A DNA stretch of 64,000 nucleotides from Methylobacterium sp. UNC378MF. Its GTDB lineage: Bacteria > Pseudomonadota > Alphaproteobacteria > Rhizobiales > Beijerinckiaceae. Location of the stretch: positions 124,001-188,000 of the forward strand of contig NZ_FMWU01000006.1 in assembly GCF_900103195.1 (NCBI RefSeq), read 5' to 3'. This document shows positions 52,859 to 64,000 of this stretch, piece after piece. Made by a program: the position numbers and the translations under genes. The notes under the pieces were generated by a model, which searched no databases, was not told the origin of the DNA, and was given only the letters and a program-made list of their open reading frames with translations. The first letter of the stretch is position 1. Each line of letters begins with the position of its first letter.

Positions 52859-53141
52859 GCGCGCCGCCCTCCGGAGCTTCGCCGCGGCCGTCCCGGTCTG
52901 GCTCCGGGCTGCGGCCCTCTCCTTCGGCGGCCCGGCCGGGCGGCGGCCTCGTGGCGGGGGCCGTTCGTGCTGCCGGAGCCCCGCTTCCTGTGGATCTTCG
53001 CCGGCGCGCCGCTGATCGGCCGCCCTGCTGCTGATCCTGGCGGCGATCCGCGCGGTCCTACGGTCCGGCCTCGGGACCCTCCGGACCCTGGCGCCGTGCG
53101 CCGGGTCCGGAATTCTGCAGCGGCAGGCGAGCTGGGCTTGA

Positions 53142-54542
53142 TCAGCCGCCGTAGCGGGCCTTGAGCAGCGCGTAGGTCAGCCGCGCGGTCTGGACCTCGC
53201 CGCCCTCCGGCCGGCCGGGCTTGGTGGAGGGGTTCCAGCCGTAGAGGTCGAAATGGCCGTGCGCCTTCGTGTTCGGTGCGAAGCGGCGCAGGAACAGGGC
53301 CGCGGTGATCGCGCCCGCGAACGGCCCGCCCGAGACGTTGTTGAGGTCCGCGACCTTGGACTCGAGGAGGCTCGCGTAGGGCGCGTGCAGCGGCATGCGC
53401 CAGACCGGATCGATCGCCGCCCGGCCGGCCCGCGCCACCGCTTCGGCCAGCGCGTCGTCCGCGGTGAAGAAGGCCGGCAGGTCCGGCCCGAGGGCCACCC
53501 GCGCCGCGCCAGTCAGCGTCGAGAAATCGAGGATCAGGTCGGGGGATTCCGCGTCCGCGCGGGCGAGCGCGTCGGCCAGGATCAGGCGGCCCTCCGCGTC
53601 GGTGTTGCCGATCTCGACGCTGAGCCCGGCCCGGCTCGGCAGCACGTCGCCGGGGCGGAAGGCGTTGCCGGCGACCGCGTTCTCGACGGCCGGGATCAGC
53701 AGGCGCAGGCGCAGCCGGAGCCCGGCGCCCATGACCATGGCGGCGGCGGCAAGCGCCGCGGCGGCGCCGCCCATGTCCTTCTTCATCAGCAGCATCGCGG
53801 CCGACGGCTTGATGTCGAGGCCGCCGGTGTCGAACGCGACGCCCTTGCCGACCAGGGTCACGCGCGGCGCGTCCGCCGGTCCCCAGCTCAGATCGATCAG
53901 CCGCGGCGCCCGGGGCGAGGCGACGCCCACCGCGTGGATCAGGGGGTACTCCGTGGCGAGCGCCTCGCCCTGCGTGACGGTGACGGCGGCGCCGTGACGG
54001 TCGCCGAGCGCCCGGACGGCCGCCTCGATCTCGGCAGGCCCGAGATCGTTGGCCGGCGTGTTGACGAGATCGCGGCCCATCGCCACCGCGGCGGCAATCC
54101 GCTCCACCTCGTCCGCGTCGATGCCGGTGGGCGCCGCGAGCCGGGCCTTGGTTCCGCCGCCGGACCGATAGCGGCCGAAGCGGTAGCTGCCCATCAGCCA
54201 GGCGAGCGCCGCCTCGGCGGGCTCGGGGGCGTTGTCCAGGCGGAAGACGCCCTCCGGCAGCAGGCCCGGCAGCTTGCCGACGAGCAGCCGGTCGTAGGCC
54301 GCGGCCTCCGGGTCGCCGAGGCCGAACAGCACCCGCGCGAGGCTGCCGTCCGGGCCGGGCAGGAGCGCGAGGCTGCCCGCCTTCGGTTCGAAACCGGTGG
54401 CCCGGGCGAAGCTGCGCTGGGTTGGCTCCAGGCTCGATTCGACCTCGGCCCAGCCGCCACTCGTGACCAGGGTCACCGCTACGGCCTGCGTCCCGCCGGG
54501 CAGGAGCCCGAGGGTCGTCGCCGGAATCTCGGCCTGGATCAT
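53142..54542 (-). CDS. Leucyl aminopeptidase (M17)
   Basis: 466 residues from ATG 54542. The C-terminal half has the M17 dinuclear metal site: GKGVAFDTGGLDIKPSAAM and EIGNTDAEGRLILADALA. The N-domain is divergent. It releases N-terminal amino acids from peptides in the cytosol. It is divergent from the TadD-like gene, and 125 bases between contain CtrA-like TTAA motifs. Confidence 0.92.
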   Translation of the reverse strand: MIQAEIPATTLGLLPGGTQAVAVTLVTSGGWAEVESSLEPTQRSFARATGFEPKAGSLALLPGPDGSLARVLFGLGDPEAAAYDRLLVGKLPGLLPEGVFRLDNAPEPAEAALAWLMGSYRFGRYRSGGGTKARLAAPTGIDADEVERIAAAVAMGRDLVNTPANDLGPAEIEAAVRALGDRHGAAVTVTQGEALATEYPLIHAVGVASPRAPRLIDLSWGPADAPRVTLVGKGVAFDTGGLDIKPSAAMLLMKKDMGGAAAALAAAAMVMGAGLRLRLRLLIPAVENAVAGNAFRPGDVLPSRAGLSVEIGNTDAEGRLILADALARADAESPDLILDFSTLTGAARVALGPDLPAFFTADDALAEAVARAGRAAIDPVWRMPLHAPYASLLESKVADLNNVSGGPFAGAITAALFLRRFAPNTKAHGHFDLYGWNPSTKPGRPEGGEVQTARLTYALLKARYGG

Positions 54543-54573
54543 GTGCCTCTCGCGTGCCGCCCGCACCGGCGGC

Positions 54574-54594
54574 TTAACCGCTGGTTAGGGTTAA
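54574..54594. promoter_or_regulatory. Possible CtrA-binding site between aminopeptidase and TadD-like genes
   Basis: TTAA-CCGCTGG-TTAG followed by GGTTAA nearly fits TTAA-N7-TTAA, the CtrA recognition sequence. Tad pilus genes are CtrA-controlled in several alphaproteobacteria. One mismatch; candidate only. Confidence 0.35.
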
Positions 54595-54666
54595 TGCTCT
54601 ATCACCGCCCGGCCGGGGGCGGGAAGCACGTGCCCGCGTCCGGGCCAGATGCCGGCGGAGCGTACC

Positions 54667-55479
54667 ATGATGACGGCCCTGATCCGGGTCACACGATCCC
54701 CGGCCAAAGCCGGACGCCGCGCCGCCCTGGTGGCCGCCGTCGTCGCGCTGGGGCTTGCCGGCTGCAACACCCGCTCCCCGGAGACGACCGGCTCGCTCGG
54801 CGGCGCCGCTGCTGCCGCCGCGACGCCTTCGCGGCAGGACATCGACCGGCTGGCCGAGCGCTTCAACGCCGACCCCACCGACGGCCGCACGGCGATGGCC
54901 TATGCCCGCGCCCTGCGGGTCACCGATCAGATCAGCCAGGCCTCGGCGGTGCTGCAGCAGGCGGCCCTGCGCAACCCGCGCGACCGGGCCCTGCTCGGCG
55001 CCTACGGCAAGTCACTGGTCGAGGCAGGCCGGTTCCGTGAGGCGATCGACGTGCTCGCCAACGCCCATACGCCGGCCAATCCCGATTGGCGCATCCTCTC
55101 GGCGCAGGGCTCGGCCTCCGCCCAGCTCGGCGAGCAGGCCCGCGCGCAGAGCTTCTACGAGGCCGCCCTCAAGATCCGGCCGAACGAGCCCTCGCTCCTG
55201 TCCAACCTCGGCCTGTCCTACGCGCTGTCGCGCAACCTCGACCTCGCCGAGCAGACCCTGCGGCTCGCCGCCGACCAGCCCGGTGCCGACGCACGGGTGC
55301 GGGCCAACCTCGCCCTGGTTCTCGGCCTCAAGGGCCGCTTCGCCGATGCCGAGTCCGTCCTGCGCCGGGACATGAGCGCCACGGAAGCCGCCGCCAACGT
55401 CGCCGCGCTGCGCAGGCTCGCGGCACAGCCGGACCGCTTCAAGACGCTGTCCGGCGCGGGGGCGCCGGGGCAGGGGTGA
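54667..55479 (+). CDS. tadD: TadD-like TPR lipoprotein
   Basis: 270 residues from ATG 54667 with GGAG just upstream. The leader VAAVVALGLAGCNTRSPE is a lipobox (Cys after LAG). Residues ~60-230 hold three to four TPR repeats, e.g. AQSFYEAALKIRPNEPSLLS and NLGLSYALSRNLDLAEQTLR, resembling TadD of the Flp pilus. Outer-membrane assembly of pili is the usual role, but no other tad genes are in the window. Confidence 0.75.
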   Translation: MMTALIRVTRSPAKAGRRAALVAAVVALGLAGCNTRSPETTGSLGGAAAAAATPSRQDIDRLAERFNADPTDGRTAMAYARALRVTDQISQASAVLQQAALRNPRDRALLGAYGKSLVEAGRFREAIDVLANAHTPANPDWRILSAQGSASAQLGEQARAQSFYEAALKIRPNEPSLLSNLGLSYALSRNLDLAEQTLRLAADQPGADARVRANLALVLGLKGRFADAESVLRRDMSATEAAANVAALRRLAAQPDRFKTLSGAGAPGQG

Positions 55480-55966
55480 CGTCACGGCTCACCGGTCCGG
55501 TGCTTCGGGGCTGAGCCGCGCTGGAAGCGGGGACGGCCGGCGACCCCGTCAGTCCGGGACGCAGAAGGCGAGCCCGGAATCCATCAACACCAACGGCGCC
55601 CGCCCTTGACGCGTCGGCGGGTCTCGATCCCGGGTTCCGCTGCGCGGCCCCGGGATGACGATGCACCGTGACGCTCGCACCGGCAGGCACGCCGACCGCC
55701 GTCGCGCATCCGCAGCCGCGACTCCGACAGGAAAACGCACCTGTCATCGCGACCCGGTAGCGGCCAGATTCGAAAAGTTCTATATCCCTCCCTGGCTGCG
55801 CCGCGCGGCATCACGGGCGTCCAAATCGCCCCCGCGCATCGTCTCCTGCCCGGGCACTCCCGGGGCGGCGCGCGCCCGTCGGGCGCTACACAGGCCGAAC
55901 ACAGATCTCGTAGCGCAGGTCTTGCCTGCGCGTGTTCGACAACCCGCAGCGAGGATAGAACCAGCC
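55480..55966. other. 487-base gap between the TPR gene and acnA
   Basis: The first part (55552-55660) is a dispersed repeat. The acnA promoter must lie between about 55750 and 55930; AGTTCTATATCCC near 55785 is AT-richer than the surroundings. No gene is supported. Confidence 0.4.
55552..55660. repeat. Dispersed repeat, GAGCCCGGAATCC type, copy 2
   Basis: GGCGAGCCCGGAATCCATCA and, inverted, GATCCCGGGTTCCGCTGCGC flank the unit. It matches 33040-33125 and, inverted, 58705-58820. Confidence 0.65.
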
Positions 55967-58666
<2,700 letters not shown>

Positions 58667-58704
58667 CCGGATCGGTTCGTCTCGCGAAGGAGATCGCACC
58701 CACT

Positions 58705-58820
58705 CCGCGATCCCGGGGCCGCGCAGCGGAGCCCGGGATCCAGGCCGGCCGACGCGTCGAGGGCTCGCACCGTCGGAGTTGACGGATTCCCGGCTCGCCT
58801 GCGGCGTGCCGGACCGACGG
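58705..58820. repeat. Dispersed repeat, GAGCCCGGAATCC type, copy 3 (inverted)
   Basis: GCGGAGCCCGGGATCCAGGC with GATCCCGGGGCCGCGCAGCG nearby; the third copy of the unit seen at 33040 and 55552. Confidence 0.6.
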
Positions 58821-58856
58821 CGGAGAAAAGTGGTGCGGGTGAAGCCCGGACATTAC

Positions 58857-58889
58857 GAGGCGGCGCCCAGCGGGCGCCGCCTCCTTTGT
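58857..58889 (+). terminator. Terminator-like hairpin downstream of acnA
   Basis: GAGGCGGCGCCC and GGGCGCCGCCTC are perfectly complementary with a three-base loop; CTTTGT follows. The short T-run makes it weak but its position fits acnA. Confidence 0.6.
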
Positions 58890-58978
58890 ATCCTGGATCA
58901 CGGCATTTCGCTTGTGCGCAACCTTGTTTTGCGCACGGGTCGCCCCATAACCCGGATCCCGAAGCCAATGGGATCCCG

Positions 58979-59665
58979 ATGAAGCACCTCAGCAAGACCC
59001 TCGTTGCTGCCGGCCTGACAGCCCTTCTGTCGAGCGCAGCGTTCGCCGCGCAGGTCGAGCGCATCCGCGGAACCGTCGACAAGGCCGACGGCACCACGCT
59101 CACGATCAAGACTGACGACGGCAAGACCGAGACGGTGGATGTCGCGGGGGCGAAGTTCGCCTGGGTGGTCCCATCGAGCCTCGACGCGATCAAGGACGGC
59201 GTCTTCATCGGCACCGCCACCAAGGGCGAGAGTCCGATGACCGCGCTGGAGGTCGTGCTCTTCCCCGAATCGATGCGCGGCACCGGCGAGGGCCATTACG
59301 GCTGGGACTCGATCACCGACCACACGGCGGGCGCCGGCGCCAAGGTGAAGAGCGCCATGACCAACGGCACGGTGAAGGCCGAAACGTCGAACGCCCCGAA
59401 GGTGAAGAGCGCGATGACCAACGGCACCGTGAAGGCCGACAAGGCGGCCGCCGGCGGCGAGCGCACCCTGACGGTGAGCTACGGCAAGGAGGGATCCAAG
59501 GAGATCGTGGTGCCGTCCTCGGCGCCGATCGTCGCCTTCGAGCCCGCCGACAAGGCCATCCTGTCGCCCGGCTCCAAGGTCTTCGCCGTAGTCGCCAGGG
59601 ATGGTGCCAAGGCCGACGGCAAGCTCGTCGCTGTCGGCAAGGACGGCCTGACTCCGCCGATGTGA
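58979..59665 (+). CDS. Periplasmic protein with internal 13-residue repeat
   Basis: 228 residues; a signal peptide ends LSSAAFA. After a beta-rich N-terminal half (VERIRGTVDKADGTTLTIKT, resembling DUF5666-type domains), two tandem copies of KVKSAMTNGTVKA lie about residues 121-150, and a second beta-rich half follows. The function is unknown. The repeats are present in both protein and DNA. Confidence 0.75.
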   Translation: MKHLSKTLVAAGLTALLSSAAFAAQVERIRGTVDKADGTTLTIKTDDGKTETVDVAGAKFAWVVPSSLDAIKDGVFIGTATKGESPMTALEVVLFPESMRGTGEGHYGWDSITDHTAGAGAKVKSAMTNGTVKAETSNAPKVKSAMTNGTVKADKAAAGGERTLTVSYGKEGSKEIVVPSSAPIVAFEPADKAILSPGSKVFAVVARDGAKADGKLVAVGKDGLTPPM

Positions 59666-59926
59666 GACCAGCTGCCGGGCAGGGGGCCGGCTTGCCCGGC
59701 GCCCTGCATCCGCGTCGCGGAAACCGCTCAGCCTGTCAGGATGACGCGGCGGATCCGTTCCCGGATCGCACCGGACGGCCGCTCTACGCAGATTATGCAT
59801 ACAGCTGGCGTCGGAGCGGATTAAAATCGTGATCTCAGCGTATCGCGCGCTGGCACCCTGCACACAAATCGCGCATCTTCCGGCGCCGAGCGGCCCGCGA
59901 ACGAGGCTGCCGCGGAGGAGTCCATC

Positions 59927-61588
59927 ATGGGTGCTGGAGTGGCGGGTGCGATCGCGCCTGAGCGGACGCCAGGTCTGTTGTCACGCGAACGGATCGTCGC
60001 GAAGCCAGGCTTCAACCGCTGGCTGGTGCCGCCGGCGGCTTTGGCGATCCATCTTTGCATCGGGATGGCCTACGGCCTGTCGGTGTTCTGGCTGCCGCTG
60101 ACCCGGGCGCTCTCCGTGGGCAAGCCGGCTCCCGCCGCCTGTCCCGATATGGGCGTGATGACGGCCCTGTTCACCACTACCTGCGATTGGCGTGTCAGCG
60201 ACCTCGTCACGGTATTCTCGATCGGCATCGTCGTGCTCGGCCTGTCAGCCGCCTTGTTCGGCGGCTGGCTGGAGCGCGCAGGCCCGCGCAAGGCCGGCAT
60301 CGTGGCCGCCCTGTGCTGGGGGGGCGGCTTTCTGATCGGCGCCTTCGGCGTCTACATTCACCAGCTCTGGCTGGTCTGGCTCGGCATGGGCCTGATCGGC
60401 GGCGTCGGGCTCGGCCTCGGCTACATCTCGCCGGTCTCGACGCTGATCAAGTGGTTCCCGGATCGCCGCGGCATGGCCACCGGCATGGCGATCATGGGCT
60501 TCGGCGGCGGCGCGATGATCGGCTCGCCGCTGGCCGACGGCATGATCAAGACCTTCCGGGGGCCCGATTCCGTCGGCGTCTGGCAGACGCTCGCCGTGAT
60601 GGGCGTCGGCTACCTGATCTTCATGCTGGGCGGCGCCTTCGGATATCGCGTGCCGCCGGCGGGCTGGCGCCCGGACGGCTGGACGACCCCGAGCGCCAAG
60701 AGCGCCATGATCGCCTCGGGGCACGTCCACCTGCGCGACGCGCACAAGACCTTCCAGTTCTGGATGATCTGGCTCGTCCTGTTCCTCAACGTGTCCGCCG
60801 GCATCGGCGTGCTGGCCCTGGCCTCGCCGATGCTCCAGGAGATCTTCGGCGGCGAGCTGATCGGCCTGCCGGGCACCGGCTTCTCCGCCTTGGACGCCGG
60901 CCAGAAGGCGCAGGTCGCGGCCATCGCGGCCGGCTTCGTCGGCCTCCTCTCCCTGTTCAACATCCTGGGTCGGTTCTTCTGGGCCTCCATGTCGGACCGG
61001 ATCGGGCGGAAGGGCACCTACGCGATCTTCTTCGCCCTGGGCGGCCTGCTCTACGCGGCGGCGCCCTGGGCCGCCGGCATCGGCTCGCAGGCTTTGTTCG
61101 TCGCCATCTTCTGCGTGATCCTGTCGATGTATGGCGGCGGCTTCGCGACGGTGCCGGCCTACCTTGCCGACGTGTTCGGCACGCAGTTCGTGGGCGCGAT
61201 CCACGGGCGGTTGCTGACCGCGTGGTCGATGGCCGGCATCGTCGGGCCCTTCGTCATCACCAAGATCCGCGAGGCGCAGGTCGCCGCCGGCGTGCAGGGG
61301 GCCGATCTCTACGGCCGGACCATGTACGTGCTCGCGAGCTTCCTGGCGGTCGGGTTCCTCTGCAACCTGCTGGTGCGGCCGCTGGCCCAAAGCTGGTTCA
61401 TGTCCGATTCCGAGCGGGCCTCCCTGGACGTCCGCGCGGGTGCCACGGCCTCCGGCCCGTCCGGCTCCTTCGGCATCGGCCGCGGCGGCTTCAGCCTCGG
61501 CGCCGCCCTGGCCTGGGCGGTGGTCGGCATCCCGATCGTCTGGGGTATCGGCATCACCTTGTCGAAGGCGTTCATCCTGTTCCGCTGA
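59927..61588 (+). CDS. OFA-family MFS transporter (oxalate/formate antiporter-like)
   Basis: 553 residues with about 12 membrane helices. WLVPPAALAIHLCIGMAYGL and PVSTLIKWFPDRRGMATGM are OFA hallmarks, with SDRIGRKGTYAIFFALGG as the second-half motif. It exchanges dicarboxylates or monocarboxylates such as oxalate and formate across the membrane; Methylobacterium grows on both. A LysR regulator gene follows in the same orientation after 76 bases. Confidence 0.85.
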   Translation: MGAGVAGAIAPERTPGLLSRERIVAKPGFNRWLVPPAALAIHLCIGMAYGLSVFWLPLTRALSVGKPAPAACPDMGVMTALFTTTCDWRVSDLVTVFSIGIVVLGLSAALFGGWLERAGPRKAGIVAALCWGGGFLIGAFGVYIHQLWLVWLGMGLIGGVGLGLGYISPVSTLIKWFPDRRGMATGMAIMGFGGGAMIGSPLADGMIKTFRGPDSVGVWQTLAVMGVGYLIFMLGGAFGYRVPPAGWRPDGWTTPSAKSAMIASGHVHLRDAHKTFQFWMIWLVLFLNVSAGIGVLALASPMLQEIFGGELIGLPGTGFSALDAGQKAQVAAIAAGFVGLLSLFNILGRFFWASMSDRIGRKGTYAIFFALGGLLYAAAPWAAGIGSQALFVAIFCVILSMYGGGFATVPAYLADVFGTQFVGAIHGRLLTAWSMAGIVGPFVITKIREAQVAAGVQGADLYGRTMYVLASFLAVGFLCNLLVRPLAQSWFMSDSERASLDVRAGATASGPSGSFGIGRGGFSLGAALAWAVVGIPIVWGIGITLSKAFILFR

Positions 61589-61664
61589 GCGGGCGCGCTC
61601 GGTTGTGGCGGGCACGGCGGGTCGCTAGGTTTCGGGCGCCTCGCCGTGCCGGGATGCCTTCGTC

Positions 61665-62582
61665 GTGATCGACAAGCTGGACTTCCTGCTCGCGCTCGCC
61701 CGCGAGCAGCATTTCGGGCACGCCGCCGAAGCCTGCGGCGTGACCCAGCAGACCCTCTCGGCCGGCGTGAAGCAGCTGGAGAACCGCTTCGGCGTGCAGC
61801 TCGTCCTGCGCGGCTCCCGCTTCCAGGGCTTCACCCCCGAGGGCGAGCGGGTCCTCGAATGGGCGCGGCGCATCGTGGCCGACGCTCGGGCCATGCACGA
61901 GGAGGTCACTGGCCTGCGCCGGGGCCTGACCGGCCACCTGCGCATCGCTGCCATCCCCACGGCGCTGCCGATGATCGTGAACCTCACGACGCCCTACCGC
62001 GAGCGGCACCCGGACGTGCGGCTCACGGTCGAATCCGCCACCTCAGCCGACATCTTCTCGCTGATCGAGAACTTGGAGGCGGATGCCGGCCTGACCTACC
62101 TCGACAACGAGCCCCTCGGACGGGTGATCTCCGTACCGCTCTACCGGGAGCGCTACCGCCTCGTGACGGCAATCGGCGGCCCCTTCGATCATCGGGAGAG
62201 CGTCACCTGGGCCGAGACGGGCAGTCTGCCGCTCTGCCTGCTGACGCCGAACATGCAGAATCGGCGGATCATCGACCAGCAGATCCGGGAAGCCGGTGCG
62301 GACCCTGCCGCGACCCTCGAGTCGAACTCGATGATCGTGCTGCTGACCCATGTGCGCACCCTGCGCTGGGCCTCGATCATGCCCGAGATCCTGGTCGATG
62401 CGCTGGGCTCCATGGAGGGCGTGCGCACCATCCCGATCACCGCGCCGGACTTGGAGCACACGATCGGCCTCGTCGCTCCAAGACGGGAGCCGTCCACCCC
62501 GATGGTGACCGCCCTCGTGGCCATCGCGCGGTCGCTGGCGCGCACGCTCGATCCGGACCTCGCGGCATCGACGCCCGTCTGA
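61665..62582 (+). CDS. LysR-family transcriptional regulator
   Basis: 305 residues from GTG 61665. FGHAAEACGVTQQTLSAGVK is the helix-turn-helix; GLTGHLRIAAIPTALPMIVN begins the periplasmic-fold effector domain. It may control the adjacent OFA transporter or formate/oxalate genes, inferred from position. In other methylobacteria, LysR regulators of this type lie next to formate dehydrogenase genes. Confidence 0.85.
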   Translation: MIDKLDFLLALAREQHFGHAAEACGVTQQTLSAGVKQLENRFGVQLVLRGSRFQGFTPEGERVLEWARRIVADARAMHEEVTGLRRGLTGHLRIAAIPTALPMIVNLTTPYRERHPDVRLTVESATSADIFSLIENLEADAGLTYLDNEPLGRVISVPLYRERYRLVTAIGGPFDHRESVTWAETGSLPLCLLTPNMQNRRIIDQQIREAGADPAATLESNSMIVLLTHVRTLRWASIMPEILVDALGSMEGVRTIPITAPDLEHTIGLVAPRREPSTPMVTALVAIARSLARTLDPDLAASTPV

Positions 62583-62631
62583 CGGGCGCGCGACCGGAAT
62601 GTCTCGGTCCGCAAAGACAGTGACGGCTCAT

Positions 62632-62662
62632 GAAAAAGCCGCCCCGTCTCCGGAGCGGCTTC
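62632..62662 (-). terminator. Terminator of rpmG
   Basis: On the minus strand, AAGCCGCTCC pairs with GGGGCGGCTT around GGAGAC and ends in TTTTTC, directly downstream of rpmG. Confidence 0.85.
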
Positions 62663-62700
62663 ACAGGTCGGCAATCGAGCCGCGATGCGGCCCGCCCGCC

Positions 62701-62868
62701 TTACTTGATCTTGGTTTCCTTGAACTCGACGTGCTTGCGCGCGACCGGGTCGTACTTGCGCATCGTCAGCTTCTCGGTCTGCGTGCGGGAGTTCTTCTTG
62801 GTGACGTAGAAGTAGCCCGTGTCGGCGGTGGAGACGAGCTTGATCTTGACGGTGACGGCCTTGGCCAT
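62701..62868 (-). CDS. rpmG: 50S ribosomal protein L33
   Basis: 55 residues: [20 protein letters not shown] and [12 protein letters not shown] are the L33 signature. This copy lacks the zinc-binding CxxC pairs, the usual form in alphaproteobacteria. It is a component of the large subunit near the tRNA exit site. Confidence 0.97.
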   Translation of the reverse strand: MAKAVTVKIKLVSTADTGYFYVTKKNSRTQTEKLTMRKYDPVARKHVEFKETKIK

Positions 62869-62916
62869 GGCGCGGCGCTCCTGCAGGGTGCGGCATTCCG
62901 CGTGAGCGAAACGCAA

Positions 62917-62938
62917 ATGGCCGGGAGAACCCGGCCGA
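62917..62938 (-). terminator. Hairpin between rpmG and MFS gene
   Basis: GGCCGGG and CCCGGCC pair with an AGAA loop; on the minus strand ATTTGCGTTT follows, a weak T tract that could end the MFS transcript. Confidence 0.4.
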
Positions 62939-62974
62939 ATACGGGCGGGTGAATGCCCGATCGGGCCCGGCAGG

Positions 62975-64000
62975 TCAAGAGCGCGGGACCGATCGCTCCA
63001 TCGCGGCGAGCCATCCGACGAAGGCCAGGAACAGGGCGAGCAGCGCCAGGGCGAAGCCGTGCGGCGGTGCGACGTCGAGCCCGCCGCCGATCAGCGGCGG
63101 CCCCAGCATCAGCCCGACATTGTAGAGCACCACGAAGGCCGCGTTGGCGCCCGCGAGATCATTCGGCGGCGTGCGGTCGCCCAGCATTGCGAGGCCGACC
63201 GTATAGAGCGTGCCGGCGAGGCCGCCCCAGACGAGGAGGAGCAGGCCGAATGCCATCGGGGTGCCGGCCGCGAGCGGGATCAGGGCCGAGCCCACAGCGC
63301 CCGCGAGCCCTGCGCCGAGCAGCACCGTGAACCGGTCGAGGCGGTCGGCGAGCCAGCCGAACGGGATCTGGAACAGCACGTTGCCCAGCGCGATCAGGCT
63401 GACGAGGCCGGCCGCGCCCTGCGCGTCGTAGCCGAGGCGCAGGCCGTAGAGGGGCAGGATGGCGAAGATGCCGGTCTCCACCGCCCCGTAGGTCAGGGCC
63501 GCCGCCAGTGCGCCGGGGGCGAGCCGGACGTAGCCGAGTATGCCGCGGCCAGAGCCCGTCTCGATGGTTGGCGACAGCCCGCGGGCCAGCATGATCGGCA
63601 AGCCGCCGGCCAGCATCAGGACCGCACCCGTCGCGTAGGGCGCCGGCCCCTCGGTCCCGACCAGCGCCAGCAGAAGCGGCCCGACCGCGAAACCCGCCGC
63701 CAGGACGGTCGCATAGATGCCCATCACCAGACCGCGCCGTTCGGGCGGAGCGGCGGCGTTGATCCAGTACTCGGACAGGACGAACAGCGCCCCGAGCGTC
63801 ATCGAGAAGACGAAGCGCAGGGGAAACCACAGCGCGATGCCCGGCAGGAGCGGGAACAGCGCGAGGCTGATTGCGCCGACGAGGAGCGCCAAGCCGAGCA
63901 GCGGGGCGACGCCGATCCGCGCCGCGAGCCGCGGCACGAACGGCACCGTGCAGATGCTGGCGATGCCTGCCACCGCAGTGTTGAGACCGATCAGCGTGCT
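62975..64000 (-). CDS. MFS transporter (5'-partial at window edge)
   Basis: At least 341 residues; the frame stays open to the window's right edge, so the true start lies beyond. About ten membrane helices are visible with [20 protein letters not shown] and [20 protein letters not shown]. It resembles sugar/drug MFS proteins of the YcaD/CynX-like kind; no substrate is evident. Confidence 0.85.
   Translation of the reverse strand, partial: STLIGLNTAVAGIASICTVPFVPRLAARIGVAPLLGLALLVGAISLALFPLLPGIALWFPLRFVFSMTLGALFVLSEYWINAAAPPERRGLVMGIYATVLAAGFAVGPLLLALVGTEGPAPYATGAVLMLAGGLPIMLARGLSPTIETGSGRGILGYVRLAPGALAAALTYGAVETGIFAILPLYGLRLGYDAQGAAGLVSLIALGNVLFQIPFGWLADRLDRFTVLLGAGLAGAVGSALIPLAAGTPMAFGLLLLVWGGLAGTLYTVGLAMLGDRTPPNDLAGANAAFVVLYNVGLMLGPPLIGGGLDVAPPHGFALALLALFLAFVGWLAAMERSVPRS

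Larger units (their letters stand above)
58667..58978. other. 312-base gap after acnA, repeat and terminator-like hairpin
   Basis: 58705-58820 is a dispersed repeat. 58857-58883 is a perfect long hairpin (next entries). No gene is supported. Confidence 0.5.

Overview
The window reads as a chromosomal segment of a high-GC alphaproteobacterium, most likely Methylobacterium or a close relative. Three things suggest this: a lanmodulin-type EF-hand protein at 29090-29503, DUF6894-type and OFA-family genes, and the Rhizobiales-style ffh / chorismate mutase / rpsP / rimM operon. Codon usage looks even throughout. I see no rRNA, tRNA, CRISPR array, prophage or insertion sequence. Intergenic gaps carry several small dispersed repeat families.

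Layout. 1-4651: two large glycosyltransferases for a surface polysaccharide (the first is cut by the window edge). 4804-8825: an anchored cupin, an acyltransferase-3 membrane protein, a UbiH-type monooxygenase and a TesB thioesterase. 8826-11116: glnK-amtB behind a sigma54-like promoter, closed by a strong terminator. 11252-16421: serC with a structured leader, trmD, a secreted SAM methyltransferase-like protein, a Rieske oxygenase, a tiny gene with a perfect extended Shine-Dalgarno, and a coiled-coil protein. 16734-19946: YHS-like Zn protein, ffh, chorismate mutase, rpsP, rimM. 20015-26423: EmrAB-type efflux pair, HdeD-like protein, and a class A PBP with an unusual C-terminal nuclease-like domain. 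26428-34490: small hypotheticals, a PcaD-like hydrolase, the lanmodulin-like gene, an orphan ABC substrate-binding protein, an MBL-fold hydrolase, DUF6894 and a lytic transglycosylase.

34812-44972 is the most interesting part. Nine genes lie on the plus strand: inositol-3-phosphate synthase, an HD-like protein, a SAM methyltransferase, a Gfo/Idh/MocA dehydrogenase, a YcaO enzyme, a xylose-isomerase-like TIM barrel, a GT4 glycosyltransferase, a PIG-L/MshB-type deacetylase and a uracil-DNA-glycosylase-like protein. Ino1 + GT4 + PIG-L is the logic of mycothiol-type pseudodisaccharides. The added YcaO, dehydrogenase, isomerase and methyltransferase suggest an undescribed inositol-derived small molecule. 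No RiPP precursor peptide or TfuA partner is visible. This is an inference from gene content.

45124-52858: a UPF0104 membrane protein, a PhoR-like kinase, a GST, a copper-response operon (copA-cueR plus two tiny membrane genes, one frameshifted) behind a CueR-type promoter, and an M20 amidohydrolase. 53142-64000: leucyl aminopeptidase, TadD-like lipoprotein, aconitase A, a repetitive periplasmic protein, an oxalate/formate-type transporter with a LysR regulator, ribosomal protein L33, and an MFS transporter cut by the right edge.
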